The position numbers were made by a program, and so were the translations under genes. Below are positions 1-4,633 of a stretch of DNA of 8,710 nucleotides, piece by piece (position 1 is the stretch's first letter; each line of letters opens with the position of its first letter). Under the pieces are notes generated by a model. The model had not been told where the DNA came from and searched no databases. It saw only the letters and a program-made list of their open reading frames with translations. This DNA is from Lachnospiraceae bacterium (GTDB lineage Bacteria > Bacillota > Clostridia > Lachnospirales > Lachnospiraceae). Location: positions 1-8,710 of the forward strand of contig JAILNW010000115.1 in NCBI GenBank assembly GCA_024691145.1, written 5' to 3'.

Positions 1-569
1 GACTCATCTATTATATCGCATAGAATATCAAGTACTTCCTCATTGGTAATGTATTTATTCTGTAAATACTCCTTAAAGCCCTTATATATTATAAGGAGTT
101 CAGAAAATTTATTAACCATATTGCTGTTGTCTTCAATATGATTTATTATATATTCAAGTTTGTCTGGGGTAACACTGTACTGGTATAGTTCTGAAATAAC
201 AGACTTCATCTCCGATACAAAACCCTGTTTTCTTATGCTGTTACGGAATATTCTAAGTTCATCTTTTTTTAACTCCATAACTTTTCTGAGAATCATGCTT
301 TTGCCAGTGTCTTCAAGAACAATATTATTCTTTTTTCCAAGTTCATCAAAAACTCTGTATGCAAGTCTCAAAAGACTCAGTACATCTATATTAAGGATAC
401 CATTAGCAGGATGCAATCTTACCATTTCCTTCTGGGTCTGTAAAGTATACTGTTCTGGTACTATAATTATATAATTTCCATCTGGATTTTCTATAGACTT
501 ATTAATAATCTCATTACACACATGATATGTTTTACCTGCTCCACTGCCTGCAATTACGAATTCTAACAT
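1..569 (-). CDS. addB: ATP-dependent helicase/nuclease subunit B (AddB), 5' part only
   Basis: The first 189 residues of AddB are visible; the gene runs off the left edge of the window. AddB pairs with AddA to form the Gram-positive counterpart of RecBCD, which resects double-strand breaks for recombination repair. The N-terminus has a P-loop, AGSGAGKT (residues 7-14), followed by the clostridial AddB signatures VPEQYT (37-42) and IDVLSLLRLAYRVFDE (61-76). The start is the ATG at 569, preceded by a GGAGG Shine-Dalgarno. The full protein is usually above 1,100 residues with a C-terminal iron-sulfur nuclease domain, which lies outside the window. By family habit addA should follow downstream (beyond position 1). 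The family call rests on recognised motifs, not a database search. No frameshift is seen in the visible part. Confidence 0.9.
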   Translation of the reverse strand, partial: MLEFVIAGSGAGKTYHVCNEIINKSIENPDGNYIIIVPEQYTLQTQKEMVRLHPANGILNIDVLSLLRLAYRVFDELGKKNNIVLEDTGKSMILRKVMELKKDELRIFRNSIRKQGFVSEMKSVISELYQYSVTPDKLEYIINHIEDNSNMVNKFSELLIIYKGFKEYLQNKYITNEEVLDILCDIIDE

Positions 570-600
570 CACAATTCCTCCATTTTTTCTATACTATATA

Positions 601-629
601 ATTATACATATTTTTCCTAATTTTGGCTA
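601..629 (-). promoter_or_regulatory. Putative sigma-A promoter of addB
   Basis: On the minus strand a perfect TATAAT (601-606) is preceded by TAGCCA (624-629, four of six matches to TTGACA) with a 17-bp spacer. The addB ATG lies 31 bases downstream of the -10 element, leaving room for a short leader with the GGAGG ribosome binding site. This is a pattern match only. The A+T-rich context makes chance matches to the -10 common. Confidence 0.5.
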
Positions 630-638
630 CAGGATTTT

Positions 639-667
639 TTCATAAATGAAAAATCGCTGAATATACT
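639..667 (+). promoter_or_regulatory. Putative promoter of the 696-1130 membrane protein gene
   Basis: TTCATA (639-644) and TATACT (662-667) are spaced by 17 bp and precede a good ribosome binding site (AAAGGAG, 681-687) and the ATG at 696. The same bases also read TCATAAA, 15 bp, TATACTAT, which loosely resembles a mother-cell sigma-E promoter. The sequence does not decide between a sigma-A and a sporulation sigma factor. Confidence 0.4.
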
Positions 668-695
668 ATATATCATAGCTAAAGGAGCGTATCAT

Positions 696-1130
696 ATGAG
701 TAGCAGACTTTTTGTATTAAAACTTAAAGATATTCTAATTTTCTTAGGAATAATATCTTTGATAATAGTAATAATTACAATTTTGATTTTTAAATTTAAA
801 CCTGATTCTGAAAAAAAAGAAAAGAACAGTAACGATTTAACCTATGTTCCCGGTATTTATACAAAAGAACTTGTTCTTGGGAAAAACACCCTTGAACTTG
901 CAGTAATTATAGATGCTGGCTGTATAAAATCAGTTGGCTTGACAAATCTGAATGAAAGCATATCTGCCATGTACCCTTTATTTGAACCTTCTGTTTCGGC
1001 TCTTGAATCACAGCTTGTAAATGGGACAAATGTTGATGAGCTTATTTTAGATAGTGACAGTTTATACACCCAGACACTGCTGGTTGAAGCAATAAAAGAA
1101 TGTCTTGTAAGTGCATCCCCCGTTAATTAA
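696..1130 (+). CDS. Small single-pass membrane protein with a degenerate FMN-binding-like domain
   Basis: This 144-residue protein has a short basic N-terminus, one hydrophobic membrane segment (about residues 12-33), a charged linker, and an extracytoplasmic domain of about 90 residues. That domain follows the outline of short FMN_bind domains: a GIYT start (53-56), a strand with IIDAGCIKSV (71-80) in place of the usual dGkI-v motif, a helix ending in VDEL (113-116), and a C-terminal helix LLVEAIKECL. In FMN_bind proteins the vDavSGATyTS motif carries covalent FMN on its last Thr of SGAT. Here the aligned stretch is SDSLYTQ (120-126), so the acceptor Thr is replaced by Leu and flavin attachment seems unlikely. 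The family call is my alignment by eye and is tentative. The start ATG has AAAGGAG eight bases upstream. The gene is convergent with sigF and is the only plus-strand gene in the window. Its function is unknown. Confidence 0.75.
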   Translation: MSSRLFVLKLKDILIFLGIISLIIVIITILIFKFKPDSEKKEKNSNDLTYVPGIYTKELVLGKNTLELAVIIDAGCIKSVGLTNLNESISAMYPLFEPSVSALESQLVNGTNVDELILDSDSLYTQTLLVEAIKECLVSASPVN

Positions 1131-1138
1131 CTATAAAA

Positions 1139-1166
1139 TACCACAGGTTTTTTAAGACCTGTGGTA
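1139..1166. terminator. Bidirectional hairpin terminator between the 696 gene and sigF
   Basis: TACCACAGGT (1139-1148) pairs perfectly with ACCTGTGGTA (1157-1166), a 10-bp stem that two more pairs (one G-T) can extend around a four-base loop. A short T-rich stretch (CTTTAATTTA) follows on the plus strand and TTTTATAGTT on the minus strand. It sits eight bases past the stop of the plus-strand gene and eight bases past the sigF stop, so it can serve both convergent transcripts. Confidence 0.85.
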
Positions 1167-1173
1167 CTTTAAT

Positions 1174-1884
1174 TTATAGCATATCTTTCATCTTTTTAAG
1201 TGTTTTCTTTTCAAGCCTTGATACCTGAACCTGAGATATTCCAAGAATCTCAGCTATTTCTTTTTGTTTTTTATCCTCAAAATATCTGTATTTTATTATA
1301 TTCTGTTCTAATTCTGGCAGTTTCTCCAGCATCTGTTTAATTGCTATACGGTCAACTACATTTTCATGTACTTTTTCCTTTTCCTCAATTCTGTCTAAAA
1401 TCATTATATCCTTACCCTCTTTATCTCCGATTGTTTTATATAAAGATTCCACTTCATTAGTTGCTTCAAGAGCTACAACTATATCTTCCTTTGGTATATT
1501 AAGTTCTATACTTACTTCATCAATTGTAACTGTCCTGTGATACTTTTTCATTAGTTCCTCTTTCATATTATTAACCTTTGCTGCTAACTCCTTATAGGAA
1601 CGGCTGATTTTGATCATTCCATCATCCCTTAAAAATCTCTTTATCTCACCAGTTATCATAGGAACGGCATAGGTTGAAAACTTGACATTAAATCTTACAT
1701 CAAACTTATCTATAGCCTTTATAAGCCCTATAACACCTGTCTGAAACAAATCCTGTGGTTCATATCCTCTGTTTTTAAATCTCTTAACTATACTCCACAC
1801 AAGATTTGTATTATCAATTACCAGCTTATCTCTTGCAGTTTTATCACCTTGTCTGTACTGTGTAATAAGCTCGTATACTTCCAT
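1174..1884 (-). CDS. sigF: RNA polymerase sporulation sigma factor SigmaF (SpoIIAC)
   Basis: SigmaF is the first compartment-specific sigma factor of endospore formation, directing RNA polymerase in the forespore. The 236-residue protein has region 2 (DLFQTGVIGLIKAIDKFD, 45-62, and the run from RFNVKFSTYA to GEIKRFLRD, 64-87), region 3 (about 100-145), and region 4 with a helix-turn-helix around KEIAEILGISQVQVSRLEKK (208-227). Its length is close to that of other SigmaF proteins. A longer frame begins at a TTG at 1902, but that codon is part of the ribosome binding site (TTGGAGG). The ATG at 1884 gives the family-like start MEVYELI, so I chose it. It is the third gene of a spoIIAA-spoIIAB-sigF operon, 18 bases after the spoIIAB stop, and ends at a shared terminator. 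SpoIIAB is expected to hold it inactive until septation. Confidence 0.95.
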   Translation of the reverse strand: MEVYELITQYRQGDKTARDKLVIDNTNLVWSIVKRFKNRGYEPQDLFQTGVIGLIKAIDKFDVRFNVKFSTYAVPMITGEIKRFLRDDGMIKISRSYKELAAKVNNMKEELMKKYHRTVTIDEVSIELNIPKEDIVVALEATNEVESLYKTIGDKEGKDIMILDRIEEKEKVHENVVDRIAIKQMLEKLPELEQNIIKYRYFEDKKQKEIAEILGISQVQVSRLEKKTLKKMKDML

Positions 1885-1895
1885 AAAGAATGTAA

Positions 1896-1900
1896 CCTCC
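1896..1900 (-). promoter_or_regulatory. Ribosome binding site that fixes the sigF start
   Basis: GGAGG lies 11 bases upstream of the ATG at 1884 and directly after the spoIIAB TAG stop (1903-1905). Because the alternative TTG (1900-1902) merges into this site, it cannot be the start that the site serves. Confidence 0.75.
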
Positions 1901-1902
1901 AA

Positions 1903-2322
1903 CTATTCCTGAAAGATTTTTTTCATAACAACCCTTGTTCCTTCCCCTTTTTTCGAATAAACCTTAAGTTCATCCATAAATGCTTCCATAAATGAAAATC
2001 CCATGCCAGATCGTTCCATATCTGGTTTTGTTGTATACATAGGTTCCATAGCTTTTTTTACATCCTCTATTCCTGTGCCATAATCAGTTATTTCAACCTC
2101 TAACTCATTGTCATTTAAAGCCATTTTCATAAGAATCTTGCCTTCTTTATTCTCATATCCATGTATAATACTGTTTGTAACAGCTTCAGATACTGCTGTT
2201 TTTACATCAGTAAGTTCTTCCATTGTTGGATCAGCATATGTTAAGATTCCTGCCACTGCCAGTCTTCCAAAAAATTCATTTTCTGATTTTGCATCCATTT
2301 CTATTGATATATAATTTTTCAA
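1903..2322 (-). CDS. spoIIAB: Anti-sigma-F factor and serine kinase SpoIIAB
   Basis: SpoIIAB binds and inhibits SigmaF and phosphorylates SpoIIAA using ATP. The 139-residue protein is a GHKL-fold kinase of normal length. The N-box SEAVTNSIIHGY contains E46 and N50, at the same numbers as the catalytic Glu and Mg-binding Asn in Bacillus subtilis SpoIIAB. The G1 box is DYGTGIED (80-87) and the ATP-lid/G2 region TTKPDMERSGMGFSF (97-111). R20, at the position of the SigmaF-contacting Arg of B. subtilis, is also present. Translation starts at a TTG (2322) with GAGGTG five bases upstream. This start gives MKN, which lines up with the N-terminus of the B. subtilis protein, whereas the next ATG would remove eight residues. 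It lies 20 bases downstream of spoIIAA and 18 bases upstream of sigF. Confidence 0.95.
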   Translation of the reverse strand: MKNYISIEMDAKSENEFFGRLAVAGILTYADPTMEELTDVKTAVSEAVTNSIIHGYENKEGKILMKMALNDNELEVEITDYGTGIEDVKKAMEPMYTTKPDMERSGMGFSFMEAFMDELKVYSKKGEGTRVVMKKIFQE

Positions 2323-2327
2323 ATCTG

Positions 2328-2333
2328 CACCTC
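2328..2333 (-). promoter_or_regulatory. Ribosome binding site supporting the TTG start of spoIIAB
   Basis: GAGGTG on the minus strand is five bases upstream of the TTG at 2322. No comparable site precedes the next in-frame ATG, so the TTG start is favoured. Confidence 0.7.
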
Positions 2334-2342
2334 ATTTCCTAA

Positions 2343-2684
2343 TTATTGAACAGTACTCATAGCGTCTTTCATGGTATCACAGCAATACATTATTTTATGC
2401 AGACCAGACATTTTAAATATTCTCTTTACTGTTGGCTGCATATTTACTGCTATCAGTTTACCATTAAGATACATTATTCTTTTATATCTTCCTATTATCA
2501 CCCCGATTCCCGAACTATCCATAAAGGAAATATGTTCAAAATTAATAATTACATTTTTTATATTTCTTTTGTTCATTATATTATCTGATTCTTCCTTAAT
2601 ATACGTTGCAATATGATGGTCTAGTTCCTGCAGCAACGTAATTACAAGTGTTTTCCCAATTACCAAAAATTCTGCCTCTTTCAT
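2343..2684 (-). CDS. spoIIAA: Anti-sigma-F factor antagonist SpoIIAA
   Basis: SpoIIAA is a STAS-domain protein. In its unphosphorylated form it displaces SigmaF from SpoIIAB; SpoIIAB inactivates it by phosphorylation, and SpoIIE resets it. The 113-residue sequence carries the defining motif FMDSSGIGVIIGRYK (54-68). Ser58 falls at exactly the position phosphorylated in B. subtilis SpoIIAA. The ATG at 2684 has AGAAGGT just upstream. It is the first gene of the spoIIA operon. No dacF homologue precedes it as in Bacillus; the upstream gene is a TPR membrane protein instead. I found no convincing SigmaH or Spo0A site in the 88 bases upstream. Confidence 0.95.
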   Translation of the reverse strand: MKEAEFLVIGKTLVITLLQELDHHIATYIKEESDNIMNKRNIKNVIINFEHISFMDSSGIGVIIGRYKRIMYLNGKLIAVNMQPTVKRIFKMSGLHKIMYCCDTMKDAMSTVQ

Positions 2685-2710
2685 AGATTACCTTCTTTCT
2701 TTTTTATATA

Positions 2711-2767
2711 AAAAGAACATATGCAGGTATCGTCTGATTATTATCATTCAATATCTTCATATGTTCT
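2711..2767 (-). terminator. Inverted repeat with T-rich tail between the TPR gene and spoIIAA
   Basis: On the minus strand AGAACATATG (2758-2767) and CATATGTTCT (2714-2723) form a perfect 10-bp inverted repeat separated by 34 bases, and the second arm runs into TTTTATAT. The position, six bases past the TPR stop and about 30 before the spoIIAA ATG, fits a terminator or attenuator that separates spoIIA from the upstream genes. The long loop and A+T-rich stem make it weaker than a typical intrinsic terminator. Confidence 0.45.
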
Positions 2768-2772
2768 CTAAT

Positions 2773-4398
2773 TTACTGGAATGGAACGGAATTATCGTTT
2801 TCTTCCTGTGTTTCTTCTTGTTGTTCAGGTTCCGGTGTCGGCTCTGGAAGCGGTTCCGGCGTTGGTTCCGGAAGTGGTTCTGGTGTCGGCTCTGGAAGTG
2901 GTTCCGGCGTCGGCTCTGGAAGCGGCTCTGGTGTCGGCTCTGGAACGTTATCATTTATAGTTGGTTCCGTTGGCTGATTAGCATCTGTATTATTGTCATT
3001 ATTATCTTCTGGTTCTTCATAGATAGGTGCGTCCTCAACCTCAAATCCCATCTCTCTCATTCTCTTACGAGCTGTTGCAGCTCTTGTAGTATTAGGATAT
3101 AACTCTATAAGTTCTTCATAATACTTCTTAGCATTATCTATGTCGCCAAGTTTCTGATAAGAACGTCCAAGGAAATACAAGGCACCATTATCTGGTTCCA
3201 TCTTATATGCCTTAAGTAATGGTACAAGCGCCTCTTCCATCTTTCCTGAATTGCAAAGATTCTTTCCTTCGCTAACAAATCTTGCAATAACTCCAGGATA
3301 AACACGTTCTTTTATATAATCATAAACAACCATTGCATCTTCAGAAGCAAGCAAATTAACATCTACATTAGATAATGTTACAGCGGCATTCTCATCATCA
3401 CCTGCAATATATAATCTTGCGGCAGTAATAAGATTATTGTAACACTCTGCGCCTGACATCTGTGTCTTTAAATCATTAATCTCATTATTAAGAGAATCAA
3501 CCTTAATTAAAAGTGTATCCTTTTCATTCTTGACATTATCGAGGTCAAGAAGACTTGCTGCAAGTTCATCACTTTTACTTATAGAAGCTGCATTATACTC
3601 AGTTACCATCTTTCTTCTCTGATGTGGCAAAATAAGACAAAGTGCAACACCAAGTCCCAATAAAAGTCCTATTGCAAGATTTACATATAACATCACATTA
3701 GGCTTATCTTCTCTCATAAATGATAATGCCTCTAATGGGAAATTTATCTTATCATCTAATGAAAGAACATCCGATTCCTTTCCATCATCAGATTCTGTTA
3801 TCTCACCAAGATATAACAATGTCTGTGTATTACCCACATCCATCTTTCTTGCTTTTTTCAATATCTTTTTCGCCTTTTCTGGCTCATCAATTTTTATATA
3901 TTCCAATGCAAGCAACTGATATGCTCTCAAAAATTTCGTATTTAACTGTATAACTCTTTTTAAATGTATAATGGCCAAATCATCATTATCCTGTTTTGCA
4001 GCCTGCAAAGCAAGATTGTACTTCTTAAATGAATCATTAAAATTATCAATTTTGGCCGGACTGGCCTGAATATCATCAAGATATCCTTCAGCTATCTTAT
4101 TCCCCTCTGGTTGAAAATGTTTACTTAGTACCCATTCACCAAGTGCCATAACAACTTCTCCAAGCTCATAGTAAACAAGTCCAAGCAAATTTCTTGCCTG
4201 CGTATTATGCTTATTAAGCTTTAAACTCTTTTTCAAATCAGACACTGCACCTGACATATCTCTTATCTTTGCCTTTGAAAGACCTCTGTTATAATAACTG
4301 TTAGACAGTTTCTTTGCTTTTATAAGAATAGAAATATCTCTTTTACAGCTACAGATTGGTTCATTTCCAACAGGTTTATTACAATATGGACAATTCAT
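2773..4398 (-). CDS. Zinc-ribbon, TPR, single-pass membrane protein with Pro-Glu repeat tail
   Basis: The 541-residue protein has clear parts. CPYC at 3-6 and CSC at 16-18 form a four-cysteine zinc-ribbon-like knuckle. TPR-type helical repeats cover about 35-200. A transmembrane helix lies at about 235-257, followed by a basic HQRRK stretch. A coiled-coil-like segment (about 270-315) precedes a second TPR region (about 320-450). The tail has an acidic, Asn-rich linker and then tandem EPTPEPLP units (about 486-525). The first half has no signal peptide and so is presumably cytoplasmic. The second half would then be outside, where a proline-rich stalk could span peptidoglycan; topology is inferred. 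The ATG at 4398 has AGAGGT upstream and follows the 47-aa gene by 10 bases. TPR regions usually mediate protein-protein contacts; I do not recognise a named family. The position between secDF and spoIIA suggests a role in envelope or secretion assembly, but this is inference only. Confidence 0.88.
   Translation of the reverse strand: MNCPYCNKPVGNEPICSCKRDISILIKAKKLSNSYYNRGLSKAKIRDMSGAVSDLKKSLKLNKHNTQARNLLGLVYYELGEVVMALGEWVLSKHFQPEGNKIAEGYLDDIQASPAKIDNFNDSFKKYNLALQAAKQDNDDLAIIHLKRVIQLNTKFLRAYQLLALEYIKIDEPEKAKKILKKARKMDVGNTQTLLYLGEITESDDGKESDVLSLDDKINFPLEALSFMREDKPNVMLYVNLAIGLLLGLGVALCLILPHQRRKMVTEYNAASISKSDELAASLLDLDNVKNEKDTLLIKVDSLNNEINDLKTQMSGAECYNNLITAARLYIAGDDENAAVTLSNVDVNLLASEDAMVVYDYIKERVYPGVIARFVSEGKNLCNSGKMEEALVPLLKAYKMEPDNGALYFLGRSYQKLGDIDNAKKYYEELIELYPNTTRAATARKRMREMGFEVEDAPIYEEPEDNNDNNTDANQPTEPTINDNVPEPTPEPLPEPTPEPLPEPTPEPLPEPTPEPLPEPTPEPEQQEETQEENDNSVPFQ
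2828..2947 (-). repeat. Five tandem 24-bp units encoding EPTPEPLP-type repeats
   Basis: Five units of 24 bp (2828-2851, 2852-2875, 2876-2899, 2900-2923, 2924-2947) follow a GGTTCCGGTGTCGGCTCTGG-like consensus on the plus strand. They encode the PEPTPEPLP tail of the TPR protein on the minus strand. The units differ mostly at synonymous positions and are markedly richer in G+C than the surroundings. All keep the reading frame, so gain or loss of a unit would change tail length without breaking the gene. Confidence 0.9.
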
Positions 4399-4408
4399 AA
4401 TAATACCT

Positions 4409-4552
4409 CTACTTCAAATCCTTAATCTCTTCAATCATCTCTTTCATGATGTCACTTACGTCTTTTAAGTCATTATTATATATAGCATCCTCTGCCTCAC
4501 TTATCTCTAAACTTGGCTTATAACGCTTAATCTCTTCTTCAAATTCTATCAT
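4409..4552 (-). CDS. Small acidic protein of unknown function (47 aa)
   Basis: The frame opens at 4609, but the best start is the ATG at 4552, which has a strong AGGAGTG site six bases upstream; the longer version would translate through the hairpin region behind secDF. The 47-residue product is acidic and predicted helical, with the core KPSLEISEAEDAIYNNDL (12-29) followed by an amphipathic stretch rich in Glu, Lys, Ile and Met. There is no signal peptide, membrane segment or cysteine. It ends 10 bases before the TPR gene ATG and is very likely co-transcribed with it. I do not recognise a named family. A good ribosome binding site and tight spacing argue that it is a real gene. Confidence 0.7.
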   Translation of the reverse strand: MIEFEEEIKRYKPSLEISEAEDAIYNNDLKDVSDIMKEMIEEIKDLK

Positions 4553-4577
4553 TATTATCACTCCTATGAATAGAACA

Positions 4578-4623
4578 TATCTCCCTGTATAAGGGAGATA
4601 CTGTCGCACTAAAAGTACGACAG
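4578..4623. other. Two adjacent hairpins behind secDF
   Basis: TATCTCCCT (4578-4586) pairs perfectly with AGGGAGATA (4592-4600) around a five-base loop. Directly beside it, CTGTCGCACT (4601-4610) pairs with AGTACGACAG (4614-4623) with one mismatch. Neither is followed by a T-run in either direction, so these look less like intrinsic terminators than like RNA-stability or processing hairpins between secDF and the 47-aa gene. Partial termination cannot be excluded. Confidence 0.6.
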
Positions 4624-4633
4624 CATCTTATTC

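Noticed and set aside
160..474. Plus-strand 104-codon frame
   Set aside because: It is antisense to addB, whose frame has clear family motifs.
2703..2733. Sigma-A promoter directly before spoIIAA (TATATA/TATAAA)
   Set aside because: The -35 candidates at the right spacing match at three of six or fewer, and the T-rich tract explains the -10 resemblance.
2828..2947. CRISPR-like array
   Set aside because: Units are directly adjacent with no spacers and encode a regular peptide repeat.
2757..2954. Minus-strand frame rich in Gln, Ser, Arg and His
   Set aside because: It is an alternate-frame reading of the 24-bp repeats inside the TPR gene.
2761..3102. Plus-strand frame rich in Trp, Arg and Phe over the repeats
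   Set aside because: It is antisense to the TPR gene, low complexity and without a ribosome binding site.
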